NCBI RefSeq assembly: GCF_901933205.1
Contig: NC_044571.1
Span: 56,729,994 to 56,793,993 of the forward strand
Origin: Camarhynchus parvulus
Lineage: Eukaryota > Chordata > Aves > Passeriformes > Thraupidae
DNA: 64,000 bases
Direction of reading: 5' to 3'
The position numbers were made by a program, and so were the translations under genes. The notes below the pieces were generated by a model. The model saw only the letters and a program-made list of their open reading frames with translations. It was not told where the DNA came from and searched no databases. Of this stretch, positions 1 through 12,214 are shown one piece after another (positions within the stretch are counted from its first letter, which is position 1; the number at the start of each line of letters is the position of its first letter).

Positions 1-2354
1 CTCATTGATAGGAAGCGGAAATTACTCAGTTTTAGTGAGATCTCTTCACGACCCCTCTGTGAAATTCAGTACTATCCAATCAGCTAAATGAGTTATATAG
101 GAATATACAGTCTTTGTCCCAGAAATTTTTTAATCAATGTAATTGTCACGGGAACCATGGAGTTACTGTAAATACATATTTTCAAAATATTTCCCAAACT
201 CTTCCCTAGGGTTCATAAAAAGTTGTGGGTTTTTTTGAAAACTATGAAAGGAAAGAAAAGTTAATTTTACATAGGTCTAGTTTATCTCTTCTTATTTTCT
301 TTTCTGCTGTGTTTTGCATGGTAGAAAAATCTCATCAGAAACGCCTTATTCATCTGACCCCGCTCCCTTTGAAAACTATTTTGTCATCTTTCAGCTCCAT
401 AAAGGAAAAGATGAAAGCAAAAATATGGATGTGTTTGTAATGAGGATAATGAAAGTTGAAAGGCAAGTAGAATCATCGGAGGAAGAGTGAAATGTGGATA
501 CTGATAGATGCTCAGCAGAGAGAGATGGAAATGATGAGTCTGTAATGTGACAATGACACTTTAGTGAAGAACAAAGATTGTGACAAACAATGCTGAAAGC
601 AGACACTTGAGATTTCAGTGAGAATCTGAAGTCCATATGAAGGGATTAGATTGATTACAGGCAATAGTATATAAACTTCTTGTGACTTTCTTTTGACATA
701 GTGTTTAATCTACTACTGAGAGCTGAATAAAAATGTTTTGATACAAAAATATTTCTGACACCAGCCTCAAAATACAATACTAAAGGGCAGAAGAGATCAG
801 CACAGAACTTTCCCAACAGTTTAAGTTGGTTACATTCTTACTCAAACTTGCCAAAAGTAATTTTTTTTAATGGAGTTTTGTTTTTCTTAATATAATATGG
901 GTTATATAGATATTTTTTATTTATGATTTTCAAAATCACATGTGGTTATTTTGCTGTGTGTTTTCTCAAACAAAGATGTTTATCTGGTAAATGATGATGA
1001 CACAAAGCTATTCCTGAAGCTAATTCCTCAGCTTCTCAGACTGAGTTTGATAAAGAAGCTGACAGTTTATTGGCTGGAGATGATTTGTATGATTGTTGCT
1101 TCCTGCATTGCTTTGCTTTGTTGTGTTTTCCCTTCCTCTCTTGTACTTCATCTTTAGAACTGCATCTGTTATCTATACTGATATTTTATTTTAATCTGGC
1201 ATAAACCTTTTGATGTATGATCATACTGAATATTAAATATTTGGACTATGTCATGAAATCATTTGAATATAATGGATTTTTTACTGTCCTGAGTGTAACA
1301 TAAACTATTAATTATGTACAGTCTTTCTTATTTTATCAAGCTGTGGACACTGTAGATATAATAAAATTATCTCTTGTTGTCTTACACTAGAAAATGTACA
1401 ATGAACTAGATGAAAGAAAACACATTTTATAACCATGGTAACCGTCAGTAACATCTGTAGGTTCCTCTTTCTCTTATTTCTCTATGAGGATTGAAAAATG
1501 TCATTAATTTTTGTTGATTTTTATTTTTCTACAAGAGGAGAAAACAGAAAATCAACGATAGGCATAATTTTCAATCACATATGGCAAAGTATTTAGGAAT
1601 CACTGGCAAAATGAGTATGGGAGGCAATAAAAAATATTTACTTCCAAATAAAATTGTCAGAGGTAGAATTAGTCTTTCCATAAAATTGGTTTGTCTCTGT
1701 AGTATCTCTGCAAACATTTAAATGATACCTCTAATGATACTTTGTGAAAAATGTTGATGTATATAGTTATTTTCAAATGTTTTTTGAAGAGAATCTGATA
1801 CTTCTTTGTCAAACTGCATCCATCTGCCCAAAAATCTTAGAGGATTTATACAAGAAAAAAGTCTTTGTGAGACAATTCTGGCAGATTATCCTGGAATTTA
1901 GCAAGAGTCTTTCTTGAGAAAGGGAATATTCATGATTTTTACTTCAAGACTGCTAAATGTATTTCGGTGATACTTTAGATAGATCAGTCATTAACATGGA
2001 ATTCAGTAAACAACATTCTTGTGCTGCTGTACTTAGGGTTGTAATAGTCTCGTCCACTCAAATTCAAACACAGGCAGAATCTCTCAGATCAAAGGCCATG
2101 AATGTGCAAAGGACAAATCTTTCAGATAGCCTACATGTCTTTTGTAGGTTGCCTGGAGTTATAATCCTGTTGCAAATCTGTTGCTAGGGCATGTTCTCCT
2201 GACTTCCTGCCTGCAGTGGAGAACTCCAGGAGGAAGGAAGGCAAACTGCCCACATTGAGTCACTGCCCAGAATTCAGAGGAGTGGTTCCACCCCTCCACT
2301 CCTTTCTTGGAGTGAGAACAGAATAGATGGATGGTTTATGTTAAGTGATTACAG

Positions 2355-2403
2355 ATTCTGGATGATTTAAATCTGTCCTTTCTTCTGGATGATTTAAATC
2401 TGT
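2355..2403. repeat. 21-bp near-tandem direct repeat
   Basis: The motif TTCTGGATGATTTAAATCTGT occurs twice, 27 bp apart, with only a few bases between the copies. It is a local duplication; no function is implied. Confidence 0.8.
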
Positions 2404-3862
2404 GTGTACAGCAGCTCCCCTGTGATCTTTTGTAGGCAGTCACAAAGGCTTGTCCTATTCTTCTTGGAAATGCTGCAGAAACACTTCTTGACTCTCAAAG
2501 GAATTTTCAAAAACAAACCTACAGGGTATAAAGATGCAGTCAGTTGAGGAGAGGGGTAGAAGAAACGAAATTTGTGCTTGGTCTTCCAGAACATTACAGA
2601 AAATTTTAAAAATGTAGAATATCCCACTAAAAAGCTGTTTCAAAGCCTTTTAAATTAATGCTTTCATTCTGGAAGAAAAGTCATACCAGAGACAATATGT
2701 AGCTGCCTTCTTTGTCTGCGTTTGACTGTGCATCTAGATTGACAATTTTAGATTGAAACTGACTTCAGTTTTTAAGAGAGTTTCAGTGTAATCTAAATTG
2801 CATTCTGTAATGTGAGGAGGTTGTTTATTCTTAAAAGTGAGTCAGATTTCCATAGATACTGTGTTTTGTGAGAAAGTTCTTCAAAAGATTGAGTGTGTCA
2901 AAGTGTAATTTAGTAAACTGACAAAACAATAGATTAAATGTTTCCATCTCTGGGCATTCAAAGATTAAAATGGGTTCAAAATAGTATTAATTTGAAGATG
3001 ATCTTTCTTTTCTGTTTTGCTTTTAAACTCAGAATCTATACACCTACTGCTTTTTCTTTACAAAGCCAAACATAAAAAACTTTCCAAGACATTTGAGATT
3101 CCTTTATAAGCTATTGTCTGACAAAAAGGAGTTTAAGCTTAAAAACAACAACATATACTATTATGAGAGGTAGAAAAAGTTCATGAGTTGACAATCCTGA
3201 GACATTATAGAAGACTATATATTAAAGCACTCCTCATAGGTTTTGTTGGATCAACAGAAGATGTCCTCATGCATTGTTAGCAATTGTCTCTGTACAGCTC
3301 TTTACATGCAGATCTTCATGATGCATTTGGATGTCCTTTCACAGTTAATCTGTGTGCTGGTAGCAAAGTGCGTTTCATATTTTAAATGCCATTGTCTTCT
3401 TTTCCTTCCTGTTTTCTTATACATATTTCTTCCATATATCTTTAAAATATCTGATCATATTCTTTTCTATAAAATATTAACTTTAAAATAAAAGACCTTT
3501 TTCAAATGTAGTAATGGTCTTATGTTGATTTTAATGTGTACTACCTTCTCATATGTTTTAAATCCACGGCTATTTTCTGATTTAAAGTGGCATTTTGTCC
3601 ACATTGGTATGAAGGTTATTATTAAGGAAAAAAAAATAGACAATAGACAATAGTCAGTTTTTTATGACTTCTTCATGTTACAGCTAAAAAATTACTTCAG
3701 AATGTATAAAGAATACATGTCTAGGAAAGTCTCAAAAAATGTAAATATTATCAGAGGATTGAGTCATTCAAAGAATAGAGAAACAGGGTGCCTAAACCTA
3801 GGATGTAAGGAGGTTTGTTAAATATGTGGAGAAATTAATAAAAAAGAAAGGTATAAATGCAA

Positions 3863-3898
3863 ACCCATCTAAGCTTTGGAACCCATCTAAGCTTTGGA
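3863..3898. repeat. Perfect 18-bp tandem duplication
   Basis: ACCCATCTAAGCTTTGGA is present as two exact head-to-tail copies. Perfect identity suggests a recent replication-slippage duplication, possibly polymorphic between individuals. Confidence 0.9.
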
Positions 3899-4712
3899 AA
3901 TTTATATTCATACATATAATTATCAAATCATTGTTTGTAAAGTAGACTGTTACATATTCACATTAGATTAACTTTGAGAATAATTATTTTCAAAAAAAAG
4001 AATGAAATCTGTAGAAAACATTTTAAATTCATGACCATTTGAGCATTGAGCATTTCCATTTGGAAGCTATTATCATATTGCATTTCTACAGTTTAGTTAT
4101 ATACAGTCTCCTCAAATTTCTCAAGCACATTCTTGATATTTTTCAAGAAAAAAAAATCAAAACCAAACATTGCAGCTTGATTATAGCCTATAAAGCTTAA
4201 AGGCAGAAGACTTTCAAACATCTAATTAAAGTAGAAAACATCTAATAGAAAACTAGCAAACACTTAATACAAGACAGAAATGCGCAACATCACAGAAAAG
4301 ACAGAAGAATAAAGTGCTTTTTACAGTAGATTTCATACAGCTGACAATGTAACACAATTAGACACATCAGGGAGTCACAATGCATAATAGAACATTTTAG
4401 AAGTGACAGTAAAGTCCATACAAATTGTGTGGAGTATTGAAGCACAGCTTTACTTGAATGGAAGTGAAACAGATGACTGCTTGGATAAGGCATTTCAGAA
4501 TTTGTCTTGTAGACCGTAGTTTGCTTTTGGGAAAATTTTACTGAAACTAGAGACATTAACACTCATTTTTCACTATTTTAAAAAACAATAGGAGCTCCTA
4601 AAGAAAAGACCTGGGTATGATGACGCCCAAAATAAAAGCACATCTGGAATATCTCAAGATTTAAAACTATTTTTAGAAGGATTTGCTGGGCCCTTATTTT
4701 AGGAAAGAGTGC

Positions 4713-5316
4713 TGTTGTGATTTAACTCCAGCTGGCAAGAAAACACAACACATAGACACTTGATCTCTTCCCTACCAGCAGGATCAGGAAGAGAACTGGA
4801 AAGGTAAAAATCTAGAAGACTTGTGGGTCACAATACAGACAGTTTAGTAGGCAAAGCAAAAGCCACACACACAGGCAAAGCAAAGCAGGACAAAGAATTA
4901 GTTCACCACTTCCCATGGGCAGGCAGGTGTTCAGCCATCTCCGGGAGAGCGGGGCCCCATAACAGGTAAAAGTTATTTGGGAAGTCAAAGGTAATCACTA
5001 CTGAAGTGCCCCTTTCTTCCTTCTTCTCCCTACTTCATATATTGAGCATGATGTCATACAGTCTGGAATGTCCCTTTGGTCAGTTTGGGTCACCTGTCCT
5101 GGCTGTGTCTCTTCCCATGCTCCTGTACACCCTTAGCTTCCCTGCCAGCATGGTAGTATGAAAAGCAGAAAAGGGCTTGGCCCTGTAAGCCATGCTCAAC
5201 AATGACATAAATGTGTCTGTGTTATCAAGCCTATGTTCAACACAAATCTGAAACACAGCCCCATCCCAGCCACTGTGAAGAAAATTAACTCTACCCCAGC
5301 CAAACAGGAATTAACA
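4713..5316 (-). mobile_element. Degenerate solo LTR of an avian endogenous retrovirus
   Basis: Read on the minus strand, this roughly 600-bp block matches my memory of a common avian endogenous-retrovirus LTR. It has a start resembling TGT...CCTG..TGGCTGGG followed by AGAGTTAATTTTCTTC. It continues through a stretch ending in a TATA-like ATATATG (window about 5038-5044), then a segment containing GGAGATGGCTGAACACCTGC, a degraded polyadenylation signal (ACTAAA near 4846-4851), and an end reading ...AAATCACAACA. There is no gag-pol-env sequence on either side, so this is a solo LTR left by LTR-LTR recombination. I did not find a target-site duplication, so both boundaries are approximate. The family name is not certain. 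The copy is clearly decayed, with a mutated polyadenylation signal and altered ends. Confidence 0.75.
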
Positions 5317-7057
5317 TGAATACAATCATTTACATAAGTTCAGGTATTTCCAAAAGGTCAAGTTGTGGTGTTTGGGACAAGTGCTGCTTGATAGAATTCT
5401 GGCTATAATACTCAGAAAATTAAAATTTAATTATTTAAAGGTTTCCTTTTCATTGGTTCATCCTGTGATTAGAAACCAAGATTCTAAAATGATTTCTCAG
5501 AAATAAGCAAGGCCATGGGATTAATACTAATTTCCATTATTAGTTTTCTGTCTGAAAGAATATGCAACCTGCTGAATACTGTGCTAGCAGCTTGATTTAA
5601 AATAGACAATTCTGTTACTGCTTAAGTGACTTTATTCATAACTATCTTTTTCTATTATACACCCACTCACAGGCAAACAAATATTCAGGATGCAAAGTTA
5701 GCTTTAGTGCTTCATAGTTGAAAGTTTTATGACCATTGTTATGAAAATCAGAAATCTTACTGTTTCTTCCATGAGCTGAAATGAACTATGCTGCAGATAC
5801 TACCGAGGAAATCTACCTCAGAGCACATATATTAGACAGAGATGGTACAAATAAAGTATGATGCAACTTATGTCTATTTCAACCATTGTGGGTACTGGTG
5901 GAAGATGCTCCTAAGTCATGGAAAAAGTGGGCATAATATATCTAAAAGTTTTAACTATGTACTTCCTAGATATGGCCTGATCTATGAGCCACAATCTTTT
6001 GGCTAATTTAAAAACTCAAGTATGAATTTTCTTGATCTGCTCTTCCTTGGTGCCTGATTGCAATTAAATATTCTACTCCCACCAGAATAGAGCCACGGTT
6101 ACTGCAGTAATGTATTCAGGTTTTTATGTCACATTCATCTTGAGCTTTTCCAATAAGAAATGTGATGATGAATTCAAATGTGGTCTATGCTTCCCCTCAT
6201 CTTCCCCCAGAGGAAAAGAATCATATGTGTAGTGAAGTGGTTTTTGCTGATTTATTTATGTTTGATATGTCTACTGTACTACTTGTATTTATAGTAGAGA
6301 AGAAGTGTACTTTACCTTTCATCTGAAAGAGGTTACATGGTGATATTATCTATGTATTTCTGAGTTATCTTAGAATTGTTATTGCAAATAAGAAATGGTC
6401 TGTGGAAAAACAAAAATCTTGCAAGTCCCCTTCCTCTTTCTTTTTTTTAACAGAGGAATGTATAGTGTTGAATTATATACCAGTTCTTAAAAATATATAT
6501 TTCTAGTTTAAAATAACTGAAAGCCTGAGTGATTAAGTCATGCCCATGGAAGAAGGGTTTTGAAAATCTTTCTTCTGAAATATATTAAGTACCGTATCAT
6601 GGAAGACAGTTCTTCCAGGAACAAACTAATGCAGTGCCAGAAAATCAGCTTTTATAGCATTGTCAAAATATTTCCAGCTATAACACAGTTCTACAAGCAG
6701 ATGCTGGCATGAACATCCAAATACACCTGAACGTCAAGATTTTTTTATTATTATCTATTTTTTTCTGTCTGCGAGAAGAGGAACATTTCACTAAGTATGT
6801 AGTAGTTAACATTATTTTTAATAAGGCAAATCCTCCAGGATCCTGTCATAGAATGTTTCTGCTAATAAATGCAAGCTTTAAGTTGTGCTGCTTTTGAACC
6901 CTCTTGTAATATGAAACTAGTGCAGAGACCCTGAAGTTAGCTAAAGTGATGGAAAGTGATACAGCTGTATTGGCACAGTGGTGTTTGTGAGGTTGCTTTT
7001 ATTGACTGGCAGGTCCCACAACATCACAATTGCTGCACTCTCAGACACATGCTGGTA

Positions 7058-7087
7058 GCACTTTCTAGCACTTTCTGGCACATTCCT
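7058..7087. repeat. Three imperfect 10-bp tandem units
   Basis: GCACTTTCTA, GCACTTTCTG and GCACATTCCT follow each other head to tail. This is a small slippage-type array. Confidence 0.75.
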
Positions 7088-8202
7088 GTCCACGTGACTG
7101 GCTGACAGGTGGTTCAGGCACTTCTGTGCTATAATTCCTTTTTGTAAAGTAAGGAGATGAAGACCCAGAATCTAGAAGTATGTGAACCTCTCTTCCATTG
7201 AAATCAATGTAGGTAGGTCTAAATGCTCTGAGCTTCTTACACTAAGCTGTTTGATCAACATAAAAAAACCTTGTGGAAGCATGGAAAACTGAAACTGGAA
7301 AGACTATGAAAGGATAAGATTTTTAAGCCTTATTAATTCTGACCTTAAAGAGATTATTTTTATGATCATCACACCTCTATATACATAATTTCTTTCTAAG
7401 ATACTCTCAAACTGTTAAGCACAGGCGTATGACAGTCATTTTGGGAGCAGGCTTTAACCACTTACTAGGCACACATTCTTCCTCAGTACTTTGTGAACTT
7501 CATCCACAGGCACTTGCACATTCATTAGGGAATCTTTATCTCCTTCTCAAAGGAAAAGAATATTAGTTTCTTTTAGTCTTAAATTACTTCTTTTGGCTCA
7601 GTCATTGAAGGGTACTCTCTGATGAACAACTTTTAAGATGACAAATAGTGCTGATGGGAGAAATTTGCTTATTTGAAAACTACTGATGTTATTAACATAG
7701 AGACTTTGCTAAAAACCTGATGCAAAATCCAAGATGCTATAAAACACTAGTGCAGTTATTGTAAAAGAAATAATCTTCAAAACCTACTTTTCCCTCATCT
7801 ACAGAGTGATGAGTTGCACGTCACAATGTGAATTCTAGTTGATCGTCTCTAAATTCTGGAACACTGTTCAAATATATGAATTAGAATTACACTTAGTTGT
7901 GGCACAATGATTGGAAACTCAGTCAAGCTGCTCTGCAGCAGCAGCGTGCTGAGGCTGTGATGTTTAAGTAACTGAAATACAGGGTGGAAAGAAGAAGTTG
8001 TGCAAAATAAACATAAACAGTGCCAAACTACTACTTTATGAGCTGCTCTTCTGGGAAACAGGCTTAGTGGTGGTGATACTTCTTTCAGGGAAATGAGTGT
8101 GTGGAGGGTTAATGATAAAACTGGATGCAGCTGGATGCTATTGCCAGTAACATCACACACCTCTGCATTATATAGTATTCTGACAGAGAAGTACTCTTTT
8201 TC

Positions 8203-8219
8203 TTTTTTTTTTTTTTTTT
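8203..8219. repeat. Poly-T run (17 nt)
   Basis: Uninterrupted T run. No processed-gene sequence is recognisable next to it, so I treat it as a simple repeat rather than as the tail of a retrocopy. Confidence 0.9.
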
Positions 8220-9376
8220 GTAATTTGGCTGTTGGCAAAAACCATGAAAGCAGCCACAGCATACACAGAAATAAGCCACACACCACAGGGAGTCCTCTAC
8301 ACAGCAAGCTGCCCAAATAATACTTTCTGAGCTTTTTTAGACCTCACTTTGTTTAGGAATAAATGTCAGCTTTCTCACCAACCTGAAGCTGACATTAAGA
8401 GACCTTGTGTAACTACTGTCATTGAGTTATTTCTGCTTATATAACAGAGGAAAATAAATCTAAGTGTCAAATAAACAGAAGACTCTTTCAGCACAACAGA
8501 TTTAATTAAAACAATCTATTTTGTGATAGCTATTAATAGCTGACCTTCAACTAGTTCTCAACAGAAAATACAAAGAAGATTCCTTTACCTGATATAACTG
8601 TGCTTTTGAGAAATTTTTAAGTCCTTTATAAATGAACAATGCATGTTTATTTATCCTTTATAACTATGCTATTTTCTGTAACCATACCTATATATGAATT
8701 CATGGATGTACATTTATGTTATTTAGAACTCCTCCTTGTCTCAGAAGTAACTCTCTAAAAGTCTGCCCACACAGATTTTCTGCAAATGATTTCTCCTGTA
8801 GCCATGAAGAAGCTCTGTGGACCAAAGCTTTACACTTCCATAATGATATTTTTATTATTATTTATTAAAATACAAGTAATTTGGCAAATTTTCTGAATGT
8901 ATTAAACTTAAGTTGATCTATACATAGAAAGGCCTATGTCTCAGTGCAACAAACTGACAAAAACTGTGTAATATATAAAGAACAGTCCTTCATCTACCAA
9001 AATGTGACTACTACCTGTTTGTGATTTGAAATCCAATCTATACTAGACATCTAAAAAAAAAGCATAGACTGGGTTTCTAATGTACTTCTGAGAAGTTATA
9101 GAAATTAACCTAAAAACTTGGAAGTTACAGCTGCAGGCTTTTGCAAGCTTTTAAGGAACGCGTAGAGAATATATTTTTATGCATCTGGCCTTGCAATCAT
9201 GATGTGCTTGTTATTTTAGATTGCTTTTGCAGGCTGAATTGTTTAGAAGATAAAAATAGAAAACAACAGAAGAACCCCAAACCTAAACTACCACTTTCTT
9301 TTAGTTGTATTTGTTCATCTTTGCATTTCTTCTGGAATGTTTGATATGTGGCAATAATTTTCAGGTAAAGTGATCC

Positions 9377-9513
9377 AAAGAATCACAGAATACTCTGAGC
9401 TGGAAGGCACCCACCAGAATCATCAATTCTAACTCTTAAGTGAATGGGCCATACACAGACCAAACCCACAACCTTGGCGGTACAAGCACCATTGTCTAAC
9501 CAGATGAAATAAT
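9377..9513 (-). mobile_element. tRNA-Ile/CR1 chimeric SINE (TguSINE1-like)
   Basis: On the minus strand the element begins with a decayed tRNA-like head (window about 9513 down to 9444). It keeps the GGTTAG of the A-box/D-arm region, the GGTGC-loop-CGCC anticodon stem and the AAGGTTGTGGGTTTGGTC B-box/T-arm, all matching isoleucine tRNA. It continues into a CR1-type 3' tail (about 9443 to 9377) that ends in TATTCTGTGATTC. SINEs that join a tRNA-Ile head to a CR1 tail are known from passerine birds (TguSINE1), where the tail lets CR1 reverse transcriptase mobilise them. The B-box and anticodon loop carry substitutions, so this copy is inactive. I infer the family from the architecture; no database comparison was made. 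Confidence 0.85.
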
Positions 9514-11604
9514 CTCAGGTTTAGAGATAATCTAAGGTTTATTCATAATGTGAAAAAAAAAATTATTTTCCTATCTTGAAGGATGTTTGGAATTGTAAAA
9601 GTCCACTTACACAAATGCAGAAGTCAAAAGCCCTAATAAATATATACAGTGAATTACTTCCAAAGACAAAAAATATAATGGTATTAAAGCAATGGTGCTT
9701 AAATACTGGTATAGCAGTGATATCTAGTCTTGTCTTTATGACACCATCCATGTAATTTTGGGAAATTTAACCACACAGCCCAAGGGTTGGAATCTTGTAA
9801 TGTTTCTTTGTGGTTGAGTTTTGAAGGCTGAAGGACACTAATGCTTTGTATTCTGAATTTCGTCACCAGCTAGTGCATGGATTTGACTTCAGTTCCCTGT
9901 CCTCAAAACAGGGGTAATATCACCATATTCCCCACTAAAATAGGTGCAGTAAGTGCTTCCACATTAATGAAGCACTGGGATACCCTCATCATGAACTCCT
10001 TAGAGAAGCCACTAAGAGATTAATCATAGCTCCTATTCAGAAATAAGGTTTGAATTGTATGAGGTAAGTTAAGCCTTGGGTCACACACTGAATAATGAGG
10101 GTGAAAGAAAATATTGATTATCATATTGATCACTAAGTGAGTATCATACATTCATGGCCTATACAGAGGCTGAGGTCCTGTGGAAAACATGTTGTGTAAT
10201 GGTGTAATTAAAGATTATAACATAATGCATATGTATGAGGGATAAAATTAGCATTGCAATAGGAATCTCAAACCCAACATTTTTGAGCAATTGAGCACTC
10301 AACCTCATAAGTTCTTTTAACATATATTTGTGGGTATGTACTATATATATATAGGCAGTACTTAATTGTGCATATAAATTATGGATTCAGAGAAGGAAAT
10401 TTTAAGAAAGAGTCTTCTAAAAGTTTCTTTGTTATATGTGTAGCCATAAATGGGTCCTTTCCAACAGAACTACACAATGGGGTTGTAATCAATAGAACTA
10501 AAGTACTGTATCATTGAATCACAGAGTGATGAGAGAGATTCCCTAGGGTTTTTTTGGCAACTGGTGGTCTGATGTATCAATATTGAAAAGAATCATGTCT
10601 TGTCACCAAATAAATTTTTCTCACCTTCAAACTACAGATTTGGTCAAAAAGAAAGAGTAAGTGTGAATGACATGCAAATTCTGCAGCCTACACATAAGAA
10701 TTTTACTCCATCTATCTCATGTGCCCACATAGATTGATATCACAAGAGTCCTTCGGGAACAAATGCTATTGCAATAAACAGGATGAAGAAAATTTTAATG
10801 AGATCTACTCAAGATACTCTTTTTAACTTCCATGCCATTGATAAATATGCAGGACTTGAATTGATGCTTCTAATCCTGAAAAAGAATTCATAATTTCATA
10901 CAACCAGATACAGTCCCTTAGCTACTATTTTGCTGTATCACTATGTAGGGAGGAGGAAAAGATAGAAAGAACACATTCTAATTATTGGCAGCTGTTGCTG
11001 CTCTTTTACTAATTGGGTAAAACCATAGTAACACAAAAGTGAGCAGAGAAGTGAAAATGAAAGCTTTAGAAGTCGTGCTTACCTTTAGTTATGCAAAACT
11101 GGATGGATTTTCTTTGTACTTTTTATTTTTTCTATGAAAAATTAAAAATTAAAAAGAAAAATTAAATGTAGATATAGATTTTTAAAACAACCTTTTCCCT
11201 CATCTCCTTCTTGACATATTTATGTATGTTCTGCTATATATTCATTTGTTTCTGTAGAGATTTCTTTATGCATTATATAGTATATTTTTATGCTTCCTGG
11301 ATGTGTTTAAAGTTGCAATTGCATCAAATTACCTTGGCAGAGCATGTGGTTGCTATCATGGAATGCCACACTTCTCCCACAGAGATAATTGTGTTCCAGT
11401 AGTGGGTGGATTGTTCTTGTTCCTGTGCATAAAATATAAAGCACATTGGGATCATCTGTGGGTGACAGAAGCTGCTGCTAGAGTCACTGACTTTTAATGA
11501 AGGTGGTCAAAACTCTTTATGTACTGTTGTCCCATCCATTTGGCCAGTGTTACTTTCAAACACAACACCAGCTCTTGGGTAACGCTCTGTGCTTTTCAAA
11601 TCAT
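9514..11604. other. AT-rich unique DNA, no gene seen
   Basis: No exon or RNA gene is supported. A short segment near 10513-10545 has a faint resemblance to a CR1 3' tail but is too short to call. A splice-site-like pair on the minus strand near 11080-11140 encloses about 49 bp with stops in all frames and is not called. Confidence 0.55.
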
Positions 11605-12214
11605 TCAGTGTTAAGGAAACTTCCCAGTCTGACCATCTACGAGACTCCCTGGCAGTCACATCCCAAGGCCAGAGACTGCCACTGCTGGGTCAAAGCCCCT
11701 TCACAGCGGGTGGATCCCATGACCAATGTGTCCCCCTTGGCTCCCCACACACCCATCCACAGCCAGACCAGGTTTCCTTGCCCGTTCAGCCCTGGGTTTC
11801 CAACAGCAGAGTCTCAGATGTCTCGTTCCATAAAACCATTTATTCACAGCACAGTAACACAGGAACAGCCTGAGCTGCTGCCCCAAGGAGGACCCCAACC
11901 AAGTAACCCCCAGACTTTCATAGCCTCAGAGTCCATCTGCAGGCAGGTCTCCCTCTTCCTCTCCATGTCCATCCACCTCACTGGCACTCAAGGGTCTTCA
12001 CCTTTGTTATGCAAAATGTTGGCAATTCCTGGCTCCGGTGGTCTCTCAGGGTCCATTACCCTGCCTGAAGTCACTCACTTTTATCCTGTTTTTTGTACCA
12101 AAGGTTGGCAGTTCACAGCCTCTTATCTTGGGCTCCTGCCCAGAGCTCAATCTGCATCTCAATCTGCGGCTTGCCAGCAGAGCTACCTGGACCACATATA
12201 TTCCTCAACATCAG
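11605..12214 (-). mobile_element. Solo LTR of a class I-like endogenous retrovirus, with target-site duplication
   Basis: The block 11609-12210 (602 bp) starts TGTT and ends AACA, so the ends form the perfect inverted repeat expected of an LTR. It is flanked on both sides by the same 4 bp, TCAG (11605-11608 and 12211-12214), a target duplication of the length typical of gammaretrovirus-like (class I) elements. The sense strand is minus: a TATA-like GGATAAAAG lies at about 12078-12086 and a canonical AATAAA polyadenylation signal at 11839-11844, in the right order for U3-R-U5. It is much richer in G+C than its flanks. No internal retroviral sequence adjoins, so it is a solo LTR. The 245-codon plus-strand open frame across it is antisense to the LTR and is not a gene. 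Confidence 0.85.

Larger units (their letters stand above)
1..4712. other. AT-rich unique DNA, no gene seen
   Basis: No convincing exon, RNA gene or interspersed repeat was recognised on either strand. Open frames here are short and of random, low-complexity composition. Small local duplications are present, notably near 2355-2403 and 3863-3898. The base composition and lack of CpG fit avian intergenic or intronic DNA. Confidence 0.6.
5317..9376. other. AT-rich unique DNA, no gene seen
   Basis: No exon or recognised transposon was identified. The stretch contains a short 10-bp tandem array near 7058-7087 and a 17-T run at 8203-8219. The longest minus-strand open frame (7849-8316) runs through that T run and has no other gene-like character. 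Confidence 0.55.

Noticed and set aside
7849..8316. 155-codon minus-strand open frame
   Set aside because: It crosses a 17-nt T run that gives a lysine run, has no splice or promoter context and no recognisable domain. Length alone is not convincing.
9444..9513. Functional tRNA-Ile gene
   Set aside because: The tRNA-like head is mutated in the anticodon loop and B-box, lacks a paired acceptor stem and is joined to a CR1 tail, so it is a SINE rather than a tRNA gene.
10513..10560. Possible short CR1 tail
   Set aside because: Only about 20 bp resemble the CR1 terminus (GAATCACAGA); too short to separate from chance.
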